Origin: Sphingobacteriaceae bacterium
Lineage (GTDB): Bacteria > Bacteroidota > Bacteroidia > UBA7662
NCBI GenBank assembly: GCA_013824115.1
Contig: PNNG01000022.1
Coordinates: forward strand, 78,610 to 142,609
Length of the DNA stretch: 64,000 bases
Direction of reading: 5' to 3'
Positions 45,880-57,072 of the stretch are shown here, piece after piece (position 1 is the first letter of the stretch; each line of letters opens with the position of its first letter). The notes below the pieces were generated by a model. It worked only from the letters and a program-made list of their open reading frames with translations. It made no database searches and was not told the DNA's origin. Position numbers and translations under genes: made by a program.

Positions 45880-47764
45880 ATGCGCAATCGAATGATAGCT
45901 GAATAGAAGTGCCTTCTCCCAATTTGGTTTGAAGTGTACTTTTTAAATTTTTGGTAAAAGCCAATCGGGCTTGAATGTTTTGGATGCCAATTCCCGAGGT
46001 TTTGGTTTGGGGATTGAAACCTTTGCCATTATCGCTGATGCGTAAAAACACCCTGCTTTGTTGATTAAAGAGCTCTACGCGTACATATAAAGCCTCCGCA
46101 TGCTTGAAAGCATTTTGTAGGCATTCCTGGCAAATGCGATACAAAGCAACTGCTGTATCGTCGTTGATCATAAACTCCTCTAGCTCGTAATGAAGTTGAT
46201 ATTCAACCAGGGGTTGAATAGATCTGTAATCAGATACCAAACGCTGCAACTCATATTTTAACGATTTTCCGTTGAGCGAAGGCGGTTGCAAATCATGCGA
46301 TAAATTCCGAACATCTTTGATGCTGTTGTCGAGCGTTTGCAAGGCTCTTTTGTAGCCAGTTAGCGAACGTTCATCGAGCAGGTTGGCAAGTCGGCTCGGA
46401 TTAGGTAGTAAAAAACGTGCACCTACCAGGGTTCCGGCAACGTGATCGTGTAAATCGCGGGCAATGCGTTCTCTTTCCTTTTCTTGTCCTCTGAAAAACT
46501 CTTTCATTCGCTGGTTTTGCTCTTCGGCTATAATTTGTTCGAGCTTTAGCTTTTGGTCGCCCATCAACTTCAACTCGTAAAAGAGAATGCCTGTAAAAAT
46601 CACAATCTCAATGCTGTTTCCAAACCAAGCAGCATGTACGGTAAGCATGGTGTAGGGCAAAACATTCAAGTCGGTTAGAATGAGTATGCCGCCGCCTATG
46701 AGCGACAAGCCATAAGCCAAAATAAAGGCCCTTGCCCGCAGGGGTTCCAACCGCAGTAAGCCAAAGCTTCCTATGAAGAGGATGATGTATCCGGTTAGCA
46801 TCAAACCCAAGAACCAAGGGAAGATATAATTGAAGTTGCTCCTCAAAAAATCGAGTACGAATAAACTCGAAATGACCAGTGATATTTGAACCAGCATGAT
46901 AACGGACAATAGCTGATTCAGCTTTTTGAAGTGTACTTTAAAGCGAAGGAAAAGCTGCGAAAAGCGCATCATAAACAAGCTCAGCAAGATCACGGCGGTG
47001 GTTCGAAACTGATCGTTGCTACCAGGCCAACTGCCAGTGAAATATTGATATGAAAAGCCAAAAGAAATGAAGGTGTAGGCCAATGAGCTTAAAAGAAAAA
47101 GGGCATACCACACATACAGGCTGTTTCGTAACATCAATACCGCCGAAAAAGCCAGCGCGATGTTTATGAGCAAGAAGCCAAAATAGAGGCCCCAAGCAAG
47201 GTGGTATCCCTGTTGATACAAATCAAAATGGTTGGCATCCCAAAGACGAAAGGGCAGAATCATATTGCCCGAATAGCTGTTTCGCGCTCGTATGAGCAGA
47301 CCAATTTTTTGATGGGGTTGCATCACGAAGGTGAATGACGGCTGGCGGCTGCCTTCAATCCAGTTTTTTTGCGGCAAATGATCGCCGGCCATGCCCATGA
47401 GTTCGTAGCCGTAGCCTCTGTTTAGCCAAAACTCCACAGAATCGATATTCGGGTTTTCGAGACTGATGGTGAGTTGTTGAAGCGTATGGCTGTTGTTGAA
47501 GAGTTGGGTTCCGAGCCAGAATGCAGCCCGACTATAACCAAAATTGGCCCTGTTTTTTGCTTTGATGGTCTTGTTATCGTCGAATAAATGGGCTACTTGA
47601 ATGCTCGAAAGCGAAAAACTACTGTCTTCTATGGATTGAAAGAAGGCAGGAAACCGACTTTTTTTGAAACCGGTGTTAACCGTGAATGTGTGTGTTTGTG
47701 CATGGATGCTTGATGACAAAAAGCCCAACCAATACGCGATAAAAACACCCAGCCAACGCATCAA
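45878..47764 (-). CDS. Sensor histidine kinase with 7TMR-DISM-type sensor
   Basis: A protein of 628 residues. After a signal-like segment, a periplasmic beta domain (about 25-180; 7TMR-DISM extracellular type) precedes about seven membrane helices (about 180-390). A linker coiled coil leads to the HisKA_3 dimerisation box with RERIARDLHDHVAGTLVGA (phospho-His in LHDH), then HATPase_c with CQECLQNAFKHA and ISDNGKGFNPQ, TSGIGIQNIQAR. This domain type pairs with NarL-type regulators, and exactly such a gene lies upstream, overlapping by 4 bases. The signal is unknown. Confidence 0.93.
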   Translation of the reverse strand: MMRWLGVFIAYWLGFLSSSIHAQTHTFTVNTGFKKSRFPAFFQSIEDSSFSLSSIQVAHLFDDNKTIKAKNRANFGYSRAAFWLGTQLFNNSHTLQQLTISLENPNIDSVEFWLNRGYGYELMGMAGDHLPQKNWIEGSRQPSFTFVMQPHQKIGLLIRARNSYSGNMILPFRLWDANHFDLYQQGYHLAWGLYFGFLLINIALAFSAVLMLRNSLYVWYALFLLSSLAYTFISFGFSYQYFTGSWPGSNDQFRTTAVILLSLFMMRFSQLFLRFKVHFKKLNQLLSVIMLVQISLVISSLFVLDFLRSNFNYIFPWFLGLMLTGYIILFIGSFGLLRLEPLRARAFILAYGLSLIGGGILILTDLNVLPYTMLTVHAAWFGNSIEIVIFTGILFYELKLMGDQKLKLEQIIAEEQNQRMKEFFRGQEKERERIARDLHDHVAGTLVGARFLLPNPSRLANLLDERSLTGYKRALQTLDNSIKDVRNLSHDLQPPSLNGKSLKYELQRLVSDYRSIQPLVEYQLHYELEEFMINDDTAVALYRICQECLQNAFKHAEALYVRVELFNQQSRVFLRISDNGKGFNPQTKTSGIGIQNIQARLAFTKNLKSTLQTKLGEGTSIQLSFDCA

Positions 47765-48375
47765 TTCATATTGTTCTTAAGGGCAAAAGAAACCAAACCA
47801 GCTGTATTGTGAATTTCTAATTTCGCCATCAGATTTTTGCGGTGGGTGAGTACGGTATCTTCGCTGATGTACAGCTGTTCGGCAATGACCTTGGTACTTA
47901 GATTATTGCCAATAAGGCGTAAGATTTCTATTTCTCGACGGGTGAGTTTGGCCAAGGTAGCCATCTCCGATTCATTGTTTTCCATTACCTCGGTAGGCCA
48001 ATATTGTCCACCAGCCAAAACCTTTCTAAGGGCACATTCGAGTTCTTGCTGATCGCCTTGTTTTACAAAAAAGCCATCTGCTGAACTCGATTGCACTTGT
48101 TGAACTACATACGCACTATCGAACATGGTCATCACCAAAATACGTATTTTAGGGTACTTGCTTCTCAATTCGACTATCAAGCTGTGTCCCGAAATCTCAG
48201 GCATTTGCAAATCGGTTACTACCAAATCAATGACAGTTCCAGTTGCCAAACTGTCTAGAAGTTCACGAGCGCTACCGAAGGCCAAAACTTGATCAACAAA
48301 ATCGTATTGGCTGATCACCCATTTGAGGCCATCGAGCAATATGGCATGATCATCAACAATGGCAATGGCAGGCAA
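47761..48375 (-). CDS. NarL/LuxR-type response regulator
   Basis: A protein of 204 residues. The receiver domain has the acidic pair DDH (8-9), the phospho-acceptor D55 in VVTDLQMPE and a conserved Lys in FVKQGDQQE. The C-terminal HTH (about 140-200; LTRREIEILRLIGNNLSTKVI) is a LuxR-type helix. It is the first gene of an operon with the histidine kinase downstream, coupled by an overlap of 4 bases. It is divergent from the HdeD-like gene, which may be a target. Confidence 0.94.
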   Translation of the reverse strand: MPAIAIVDDHAILLDGLKWVISQYDFVDQVLAFGSARELLDSLATGTVIDLVVTDLQMPEISGHSLIVELRSKYPKIRILVMTMFDSAYVVQQVQSSSADGFFVKQGDQQELECALRKVLAGGQYWPTEVMENNESEMATLAKLTRREIEILRLIGNNLSTKVIAEQLYISEDTVLTHRKNLMAKLEIHNTAGLVSFALKNNMN

Positions 48376-48486
48376 ATTACAAGCAGGTTACCGTGCGAAT
48401 TACGCGAAAAATTGATAGCTTGCAAGCAAACCGCCTAAAAAATGGCGGGTTGGATAGCTTTTTTCTTTTTCCATTTTTGATAAACC

Positions 48487-49047
48487 ATGAAACACTTTAC
48501 TAAGTATTGGTGGGTATTGGCTACCCGGGCCCTGCTACTACTCATTGTAGGAGTGATTTCGGTCACTGCACCCAATATGCCGCTCGAAACGCTGGTGTTT
48601 TATCTCGGATTTTTATCCTTGGCCATGTTGGCCCTTTCGGTTTTTTTGCTTTTCACACTTTTCAAATCAAAACGAGGGTGGTGGCCTTTTGTGTTTATAG
48701 CGCTTTTTGATGCAGTTTTAACGTACTACTGCCTTATTCAAACGGGATTGGCAGCACAGGTTTTTCTTACTGCTATCTCCATTTGGGCTGTGATGATGGG
48801 CGCAGGCTTGATGACCATGGCCTGGGCACAAAAAGGTTTAGGCAGGGTCTTGTTGGTTATGAATGGGGTGCTTAGTTTGGTGTTTGCCGGATTTGTTTTT
48901 TTCAATCCGCTGAAAACCACTTCCGCCAATTTCATGATTGGCTTTTATACCATATTGTTTAGCCTTTTTCTCATTTATGTATCGTTCCGGTTTTTTATGT
49001 CCAATAGGCAAACAACCGCTTCTGATCAGCCTCAGGCGAATAAGTAG
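48487..49047 (+). CDS. HdeD-family (DUF308) membrane protein
   Basis: A protein of 186 residues with about six membrane helices (for example ALLLLIVGVISVTAPNMPL; FIALFDAVLTYYCL) and an amphipathic C-terminal tail. The WVLATRALLLLIVGV start matches DUF308/HdeD acid-resistance proteins. It begins 111 bases upstream from, and divergent to, the two-component operon. It overlaps trmN6 by 16 bases at the 3' end. The role in this organism is unknown. Confidence 0.8.
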   Translation: MKHFTKYWWVLATRALLLLIVGVISVTAPNMPLETLVFYLGFLSLAMLALSVFLLFTLFKSKRGWWPFVFIALFDAVLTYYCLIQTGLAAQVFLTAISIWAVMMGAGLMTMAWAQKGLGRVLLVMNGVLSLVFAGFVFFNPLKTTSANFMIGFYTILFSLFLIYVSFRFFMSNRQTTASDQPQANK

Positions 49048-49736
49048 AACTCACGCGTAAGTTCCAAATAGGCCTCACTGTATTGCTGGCTGCTGGTTCG
49101 AATATCTAATGCACTTTCTTCATAAGGTCCTGCCTGCTTGCCCCATCCGGCTACTATTCTGTTGGCGGGCTTGCCTGTAAGGGGTGAAATAGATGTTAAA
49201 GCCCTCAAATGCCAGCGATGGCTGGTCATGGCTCCCGCCATTTCGGTGTGCATATGGGCAGGAAGGATATACCAAAACCAGGCTTCTATATTTCCTAGCT
49301 CCCAGGCACATTTGGCTAGCGAATCGAAAGTGAGTGTGCCTTGCGTGCGTGCCATGCTTCTTTGCGCTTGCTTCAGGGGGAAGCTCGTGGGGTAAAAAGG
49401 TGGATTACTCACCAAAAGGTCGTACTGCTGGTGGGTTTCCCATGTCAACACATCGGCCTGATATGCTGTTAATCGGTGGCTCCAAGGGGAATTTTTGAAA
49501 TTCAATTCGGCTTGGGCAGCGGCACCCGATTCCAATTCAACTCCATCTACGGTTGATTGCGCAAAACGCTGCGCCAGTTGTAAAGCGATGAGTCCAGTCC
49601 CCGTTCCAATGTCGAGGATATGTTTTACATTACCTGCGCGAGCCAAACAGCCCAATAATACGGCATCGGTGCCCACCTTCATGGCAGCACCACTATCGTC
49701 TACTTCAAACTGCTTGAACCGGAAATGTCGGCTCAA
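49032..49736 (-). CDS. trmN6: tRNA1(Val) A37 N6-methyltransferase (TrmN6/YfiC-like)
   Basis: A protein of 234 residues. The N-terminal FRFKQFEVDDSGAAMKVGTDAVLLG, SAM-binding HILDIGTGTGLIALQLA and the catalytic NPPFYPTSF are diagnostic for the YfiC group, which methylates A37 of tRNA-Val. The start overlaps the stop of pdxH (4 bases). The C-terminal 16 bases overlap the convergent HdeD-like gene. Confidence 0.9.
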   Translation of the reverse strand: MSRHFRFKQFEVDDSGAAMKVGTDAVLLGCLARAGNVKHILDIGTGTGLIALQLAQRFAQSTVDGVELESGAAAQAELNFKNSPWSHRLTAYQADVLTWETHQQYDLLVSNPPFYPTSFPLKQAQRSMARTQGTLTFDSLAKCAWELGNIEAWFWYILPAHMHTEMAGAMTSHRWHLRALTSISPLTGKPANRIVAGWGKQAGPYEESALDIRTSSQQYSEAYLELTREFYLFA

Positions 49737-50386
49737 GGGGCCAAACGTTCAATTACCCAATGTCCGGCTTCAAGTCGGTACCTGATGCGGTCGTGCAGCC
49801 GCGAAGCCCTGCCTTGCCAAAACTCAATTCTGAAGGGCTCAATGCGAAAACCACCCCAGTGTGGGGGGCGGGGAATGGGCACAGACTCAGGGTATTGGGC
49901 TTCGAGCCTTTGGGCCAACTTTTCGAGCTCCTCGCGGTTGGCAATGGGCTGACTTTGTGGACTTGCCCAAGCACCCAGGCGGTTGCCACGGGGACGGCTG
50001 TAAAAATAATCGTCGTTTTCCTTGTCGCTCAGCTTTGCAACGCTTCCTTCAATGCGGATTTGCCGTTCCAATTCAGGCCAAAAAAATGTGGCTGCAGCAA
50101 AGCCCGACTGCTGAAGTTGCTGCCCTTTGTTGCTGTTGTAATTCGTGAAGAAACTAAAACCAGCTTCATCCAAACCGCGCAAAAGGACCACGCGCCCTGC
50201 TGGACGACCATCGGCTGTAACCGTGGCTAAATGCATGGCATTGGGCTCATGTACGGCCGATTTAATGGCTTCTTGCATCCATATTTCAAATTGTTGCAGC
50301 GGGTGGGTGGCAACGTCTTTTTCGTCCAAACGGTGACGCGTATAATCGGTACGCAGGTTGCGTATTTGCTCTTCGTTTAAGGCCAT
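49733..50386 (-). CDS. pdxH: Pyridoxamine 5'-phosphate oxidase
   Basis: A protein of 217 residues that oxidises pyridoxine/pyridoxamine phosphate to PLP with FMN. RNLRTDYTRHRLDE, GRVVLLRGLDEAGFSFFTNY, SFFTNYNSNKGQQL and the C-terminal WQGRASRLHDRIRYRLE (FMN and PLP binding) are conserved. It begins near 50386 and is followed, with overlap, by trmN6. It is divergent from yqgE. Confidence 0.95.
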   Translation of the reverse strand: MALNEEQIRNLRTDYTRHRLDEKDVATHPLQQFEIWMQEAIKSAVHEPNAMHLATVTADGRPAGRVVLLRGLDEAGFSFFTNYNSNKGQQLQQSGFAAATFFWPELERQIRIEGSVAKLSDKENDDYFYSRPRGNRLGAWASPQSQPIANREELEKLAQRLEAQYPESVPIPRPPHWGGFRIEPFRIEFWQGRASRLHDRIRYRLEAGHWVIERLAP

Positions 50387-50526
50387 GGCTCAATTGTTAG
50401 CTTTTTGTAAAAATACGTCCCTTTTGGCTTTTGAAAAACCTAAATCGCAGCTATTTCGTTGGTTTATCCACATGGCAGCCGCTCAATTTGTGGGAATCGA
50501 CTGCCTACCACTCTTTAACTTCGAAT

Positions 50527-51084
50527 ATGGAAAATCTGAGTCTCGAAAAAGGCATGTTTTTGGTGTCGGAGCCCTTTTTGCCCGACCCCAATTTCAAGCG
50601 CACGGTGATTATATTAACCGAGCACGACGATGATGGCAGCATTGGATTTGTATTAAACCGCAAGACCAGTTTGTTGCTAAACGATGTCTTGGAAGATTTT
50701 CCGGAATTCCCTGTTCCCCTGTATTTGGGTGGCCCCGTAGAGCAAAACACTTTGCATTATGTACATAATTCAAAGTTTAATATTCCTGGAAGCAAGGAAG
50801 TAGTACCTGGATTAAACTGGGGAGGCGATTTTGAAGTGGTTCGCGAATTGGTGGAAAACGGGGTGTTACAGCCTCACGATATCCGGTTTTTTATCGGTTA
50901 TTCGGGATGGTCGCCCGAACAGCTTCAGGGGGAATTAAACGACAAAGCATGGATATTGGCAGCAGCCAATGGTCCACTCATTTTGATGGAGGAGGAGGAA
51001 GACCTTTGGAGACGCGTTTTAAAACAATTGGGAAAAGAGTACAGCCTGATGGCCAATTATCCCGAAGACCCGCGTTTGAATTAG
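50527..51084 (+). CDS. yqgE: YqgE/AlgH family protein
   Basis: A protein of 185 residues from the ATG at 50527 (MENLSLEKGMFLVSEPFLPD); upstream in-frame starts add residues outside the family length. TVIILTEHDDDGSIGFVLNR, LYLGGPVEQNTLHYVH, RFFIGYSGWSPEQLQGEL are diagnostic. The molecular role of this family is unknown; in Pseudomonas AlgH was linked to gene regulation. Confidence 0.9.
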   Translation: MENLSLEKGMFLVSEPFLPDPNFKRTVIILTEHDDDGSIGFVLNRKTSLLLNDVLEDFPEFPVPLYLGGPVEQNTLHYVHNSKFNIPGSKEVVPGLNWGGDFEVVRELVENGVLQPHDIRFFIGYSGWSPEQLQGELNDKAWILAAANGPLILMEEEEDLWRRVLKQLGKEYSLMANYPEDPRLN

Positions 51085-51113
51085 CTTTTGGTGCATTGCT
51101 GCGTTTGGAAGTG

Positions 51114-51121
51114 TAAATTTG
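51114..51121 (+). promoter_or_regulatory. -7 box of apbE
   Basis: TAAATTTG, an exact TAnnTTTG match, four bases before the apbE ATG. The mRNA would be nearly leaderless. Confidence 0.5.
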
Positions 51122-51125
51122 CGGC

Positions 51126-52139
51126 ATGAAAAACCTTGCTTTCCTGCTACTGCTTTCATTCGCCCTGTTTTCATGTGGTGAAAATCAAAAAGAGGCTCTA
51201 CACAAATTCAACGGTCCAACCATGGGCACTACCTACCAAGTGGTGTATGCCGGCGATGAAGTGAAAGAGATACAGGCAGGGGTCGACAGTGTTTTGGAAG
51301 TGGTTAACGCCAGCTTGTCGACATACATACCCAGTTCTACGATCTCAAAAATCAACCAATCGGCCGTGGGTGCTCCTATGGATGCCATGATGCGTATTAA
51401 TTTTTTGAAGTCGGCCGAGGTATGGCTTAAAACCGATGGTGCATTCGATCCCACTGTGGGGCCATTGGTAAATGCCTGGGGTTTTGGTTTTAAGAAGATG
51501 GCAGCTAAAGTAGACAGTGCGCTCATCGATTCTTTGATGGCTTTGGTGGGTTGGGAGAAGCTCCGCATTTCGGGAGACAGCTTATTGAAGGCCTTGCCGG
51601 GTGTAACGGTTGACTTTAGTGCCTTGGCCAAGGGCTATGGGGTGGATGAGGTGGGCCGTTATTTGGAAAGTCGCGGCATTGCCAATTATATCGTTGAAAT
51701 TGGCGGGGAGCTGCGCGCTGCTGGCAAAAAAGCGAAGGGCTTTAGCTGGATGGCTGGTATTGAAAAGCCTGTTGATGACCAAACGGGCAATTCAAAAGTG
51801 CTGGCTTATACCTTGCCTTTAAACGATAGAAGCATGGCAACCTCGGGCGATTACCGGAATTTTTACATTGAAAACGGACGGAAATACGCACATACCATAC
51901 ATCCCAAAACGGGTTACCCCGCTGCCAGCAATTTGCTCAGTGCCAGTATAATTGCTAGCGATTGTATGACTGCCGACGCTTTTGCAACAGCCTGCATGGT
52001 GATGGGTTTTGAGGCAGCTAAAAACCTCATTGAAAAGGAAGAAGGGTTGGAAGCTGTACTTATTTACAGCGACGCCTCGGGAGCATTGAAACAATATGTT
52101 TCTCCCGGTTTGCTTAAATTGGTGATTAAAGCCGAGTGA
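51126..52139 (+). CDS. apbE: FAD:protein FMN transferase (ApbE)
   Basis: A lipoprotein of 337 residues; the lipobox is FALFSCG, so it is anchored in a membrane. It attaches FMN covalently to threonine of target flavoproteins such as Na+-NQR and Rnf subunits. Family motifs are GPTMGTTYQVVYAG, FDPTVGPLVNAWGFG, VDFSALAKGYGVDEV, VEIGGELRA and HTIHPKTGYPA. No nqr or rnf genes are in the window, but a small Cys-rich protein beside it may be an NqrM-type partner. Confidence 0.94.
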   Translation: MKNLAFLLLLSFALFSCGENQKEALHKFNGPTMGTTYQVVYAGDEVKEIQAGVDSVLEVVNASLSTYIPSSTISKINQSAVGAPMDAMMRINFLKSAEVWLKTDGAFDPTVGPLVNAWGFGFKKMAAKVDSALIDSLMALVGWEKLRISGDSLLKALPGVTVDFSALAKGYGVDEVGRYLESRGIANYIVEIGGELRAAGKKAKGFSWMAGIEKPVDDQTGNSKVLAYTLPLNDRSMATSGDYRNFYIENGRKYAHTIHPKTGYPAASNLLSASIIASDCMTADAFATACMVMGFEAAKNLIEKEEGLEAVLIYSDASGALKQYVSPGLLKLVIKAE

Positions 52140-52142
52140 TGC

Positions 52143-52367
52143 TTAGTGCGCGCGCTTGGTAGCCGCACATTCGCCTTTGTAGCGACTAGGGCAAGTACCG
52201 CAATCAACTCCCTTTTCGGCCAACAAGGGATTGTGCGTTGAGCAAGTACCCCTGAATTCACCCTGTTTCAAAACCAGCAAGCGGACAGATAAACCTGCGA
52301 TGCCTAGGAGCAATAAACCAAGGGTAAGTATGAGTACGGGCAACATGGGCGATGATTTAGATTGCAA
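52143..52367 (-). CDS. Small membrane protein with four cysteines, NqrM-like
   Basis: A protein of 74 residues with one membrane helix (about 9-31; PVLILTLGLLLLGIAGL) and a short outer part with RGTCSTHNP, DCGTCPSRYKGECA: four Cys. This topology, Cys pattern and place next to apbE recall NqrM (DUF539), which helps deliver iron in Na+-NQR maturation. The match is by pattern only. It is convergent with apbE, three bases apart, and divergent from the PAS-LuxR gene. Confidence 0.6.
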   Translation of the reverse strand: MQSKSSPMLPVLILTLGLLLLGIAGLSVRLLVLKQGEFRGTCSTHNPLLAEKGVDCGTCPSRYKGECAATKRAH

Positions 52368-52526
52368 AGATACAAGGTAGAGCGAGGCAGTTTTGTTCCC
52401 CTTGCTCGAAATTTTATGAAATGCGATTAAAAATCTAAAAAAGAAGGCCTATTGATGTGAAATATCACCTTTTTAGGGTATTGCAAACATCAGTGTTGAT
52501 GGGTAGCATTGGGGCAGATTTTAAAT

Positions 52527-53300
52527 ATGGCAAAGAATCCTGTTTTAGTAAAACTCAAAGAAATTTGGCATACGCAGCAGTTTGCTACCGAAGCAGAAGC
52601 GCTGAAATTTGAGCTGGACTTGCACCAGCGGATGCTGGGATTGTTTGGGGTGGGTGACTTCTACTACTATATTTTTAATGTTAAAGAACTCAGGTTTGAG
52701 TACATCAGCGATCAGTTTGAGGGAATAACAGGCTGGAATGCGGCGGATTTTGGATTAGAATCGTTTTTAAATGCTATTCATCCCGATGACCAGTCGTTTT
52801 ATGTAAACAGCCAACAAGCCATTGCCTCGCAATTGGTTCAAAAGGTGACGGCCGAAGAGTTGTATTACTACAAAGTGAGTCTCGACTTCCGGTTTCAATG
52901 TGCCAATGGCCAATACAAGCGCATGCTTCAGCAAACGGTGAGCCTGCGGCAGGATGATGCCGGCGCACAGCTATTTACTTTGGGTATTCATACGGATATC
53001 AGTCATCTCAAAACCGATAATCAGCCTGTTTTGTCGATCATTGGTTTAGAAGGCCGGCCCTCGTGGTACAATATTGTTCCCGATAAGGTTTTTGAAAGCG
53101 CACAAACGCCGGTTCTAACCCGGCGTGAGTTGGAAATTGCCCGTTTGCTCTGCTTAGGGAAAAGCAGCCACCACATTGCCGAACAATTACACCTCAGTGA
53201 TTTGACGGTAGCCACGCACCGCAAAAACATCTTGCGGAAATTGGGGGTATCGAACACAGTGGGTTTGGTTCAGTATCTGGTGAAGGCTGGCTTGGGTTAA
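52527..53300 (+). CDS. PAS-domain LuxR-type transcription regulator
   Basis: A protein of 257 residues from the ATG at 52527; a TTG start 18 bases upstream is less likely. An N-terminal PAS-fold domain (about 50-165; FEGITGWNAADFGLESFLNA, the PAS_3 core) is followed by a LuxR HTH (about 195-255; LTRRELEIARLLCLGKSSHH). No receiver domain, so it is not a response regulator. The HTH closely resembles that of the NarL-type regulator at 47761. The ligand is unknown. Confidence 0.85.
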   Translation: MAKNPVLVKLKEIWHTQQFATEAEALKFELDLHQRMLGLFGVGDFYYYIFNVKELRFEYISDQFEGITGWNAADFGLESFLNAIHPDDQSFYVNSQQAIASQLVQKVTAEELYYYKVSLDFRFQCANGQYKRMLQQTVSLRQDDAGAQLFTLGIHTDISHLKTDNQPVLSIIGLEGRPSWYNIVPDKVFESAQTPVLTRRELEIARLLCLGKSSHHIAEQLHLSDLTVATHRKNILRKLGVSNTVGLVQYLVKAGLG

Positions 53301-53347
53301 TTTTTGCTTCGTGCTGGCGATTGCGTCGATTCTGCAGATATTTGAGC

Positions 53348-54124
53348 ATGCAACACGAAGATCCCCGCTTGGCTGCTTTTGGCCGTTTGTTGACCATCAT
53401 GGATGAATTGCGCGAGCAATGTCCCTGGGACCGCAAACAAACCATGGAAACGCTGCGGCCACTCACCATTGAAGAAATGTACGAGTTGGCCGATGCCATC
53501 CTCAAAAATGATTTAGAGGAAGTGAAGAAGGAGTTGGGTGATGTGATGTTGCACCTGGTTTTTTATGCCAAAATCGCATCCGAAACGCAAGCCTTCGACA
53601 TAACCGATGTGCTCCACGGCATTTGCGACAAACTCATCACCCGGCACCCGCATATTTATGGCGATGTGAAAGTAAGTGGGGAAGAGGAGGTGAAGCAAAA
53701 CTGGGAAAAACTGAAACTGAAAGAAGGCAAAAAATCGGTGCTTGAAGGCGTACCCGGCTCTTTACCGGCCATGGTAAAAGCCACCCGCATACAAGAAAAG
53801 GCCAGGGGAGTGGGTTTTGATTGGGACAACCAGGAACAAGTATGGGAGAAGCTACAGGAAGAACTTGCTGAGCTCAAGGCCGAGGTGGATGCCGGACATG
53901 CTGAACAAATGGAAGGAGAATTTGGCGATTTGTTGTTCAGTATGATCAACTACGCCCGCTTTTTAGAGGTGAATCCCGAAAACGCTCTCGAAAAAACCAA
54001 CCAGAAGTTCATCAAGCGCTTTACTTATCTCGAAAGTCAGGCTGCTGCACGGGGTTTGCTGCTTCAAAACATGACTTTGCAAGAGATGGACGCCTTTTGG
54101 AATGAGGCTAAAAAGCTGCCATGA
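53348..54124 (+). CDS. mazG: Nucleoside triphosphate pyrophosphohydrolase
   Basis: A protein of 258 residues from the ATG at 53348 (MQHEDPRLAAFGRLL); the frame extends 27 bases upstream. It contains two MazG domains: CPWDRKQTMETLRPLTIEEMYE with EEVKKELGDVMLHLV (about 25-110), and EEFGDLLFSMINYARF-like EGEFGDLLFSMINYA (about 160-240). The EExxE and EGD/DxxD metal ligands are present. It hydrolyses damaged or noncanonical NTPs. It overlaps the PAP2 gene by 4 bases. Confidence 0.94.
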   Translation: MQHEDPRLAAFGRLLTIMDELREQCPWDRKQTMETLRPLTIEEMYELADAILKNDLEEVKKELGDVMLHLVFYAKIASETQAFDITDVLHGICDKLITRHPHIYGDVKVSGEEEVKQNWEKLKLKEGKKSVLEGVPGSLPAMVKATRIQEKARGVGFDWDNQEQVWEKLQEELAELKAEVDAGHAEQMEGEFGDLLFSMINYARFLEVNPENALEKTNQKFIKRFTYLESQAAARGLLLQNMTLQEMDAFWNEAKKLP

Positions 54125-54906
54125 AGCAGGCGGGTGTGCGATTTTGGTTGTTGATGATGGGCTGGGCGGGAGTATGCTGCGCAGTTCAGGGGCAAGCGCA
54201 AATCCAACACCCTATTCACCCGGCTTACCTGAAATCCTATTTCACCGATACCCGCGATTTGGTGGTAGCGCCGTTTCACACGCCGACTTCAGCCTGGAAA
54301 AAGGCCGGCTGGGCGGGCATAGCCATGGGTGGCAGCCTGTTGCTCGACAGAACTGTATTCGATGGCTTGGGCACACCTACACCACCAAGCTTAGGTCTCG
54401 ATTTGGCCGCGGCCATGGGCAACGGGCTCATCACGCTTCCGGTAACGGGGGTGATGTGGGGCATGGGTTATTGGGGCGGTGATGCGCATTTGGCGGCAAC
54501 GGGCTTGTTGGCAGCCAAGGCTTTTATTGTCAGTCGTGTATTGGTGCAAATACCCAAGTATGCCTTTCAACGCTTCCGTCCGACGGATGCTGCTGGCGAC
54601 CCTTTTCAATGGGCTGGTCCTTTTGGCGGCTTCCGGCACGATGCTTTTCCCAGTGGACATGTTACTTCGGCATTCGCCACAGCAGCGGTCATGCGCGTGG
54701 CTTTTTGTGAGGAGCACCGTTGGGTGCCTTTTTTGTTTTATGGGATGGGGGTGGCCACGGCGGCTGGTCGATTGGCTGAAGGGAAACACTGGTTCAGTGA
54801 CGTGGTAGCCGGGGCCCTGTTTGGGCAAGCCGTGGGGCATTTTTTAGCCACCCAAAGCAACAGCAAGCTGCAGGCTGCTCCGGGTGGCTTGGTGTATCGG
54901 TTTTAA
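54121..54906 (+). CDS. PAP2-superfamily phosphatase
   Basis: A protein of 261 residues with a signal peptide (MKQAGVRFWLLMMGWAGVCC). The three PAP2 motifs are present: KYAFQRFRP (K-x6-RP), FPSGHVTSAF (PSGH) and GRLAEGKHWFSDV (R-x5-H-x3-D). It has about five hydrophobic segments. It probably dephosphorylates lipid phosphates such as undecaprenyl pyrophosphate in the periplasm. It is coupled to mazG and ends next to the convergent ABC-F gene without a gap. Confidence 0.88.
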   Translation: MKQAGVRFWLLMMGWAGVCCAVQGQAQIQHPIHPAYLKSYFTDTRDLVVAPFHTPTSAWKKAGWAGIAMGGSLLLDRTVFDGLGTPTPPSLGLDLAAAMGNGLITLPVTGVMWGMGYWGGDAHLAATGLLAAKAFIVSRVLVQIPKYAFQRFRPTDAAGDPFQWAGPFGGFRHDAFPSGHVTSAFATAAVMRVAFCEEHRWVPFLFYGMGVATAAGRLAEGKHWFSDVVAGALFGQAVGHFLATQSNSKLQAAPGGLVYRF

Positions 54907-56993
<2,087 letters not shown>

Positions 56994-57072
56994 TAATTAA
57001 AAATACTGGTTGCTTAGAATGGAATAGGATGCTGCGTTGCGGCAGGAGGTTTTCTTTTCAATTGCCTTTCGC
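56994..57072. other. Spacer between hairpin array 1 and heptamer repeat
   Basis: 79 bases with no gene, hairpin or repeat that I can see. AT-rich at the left side. Confidence 0.6.
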
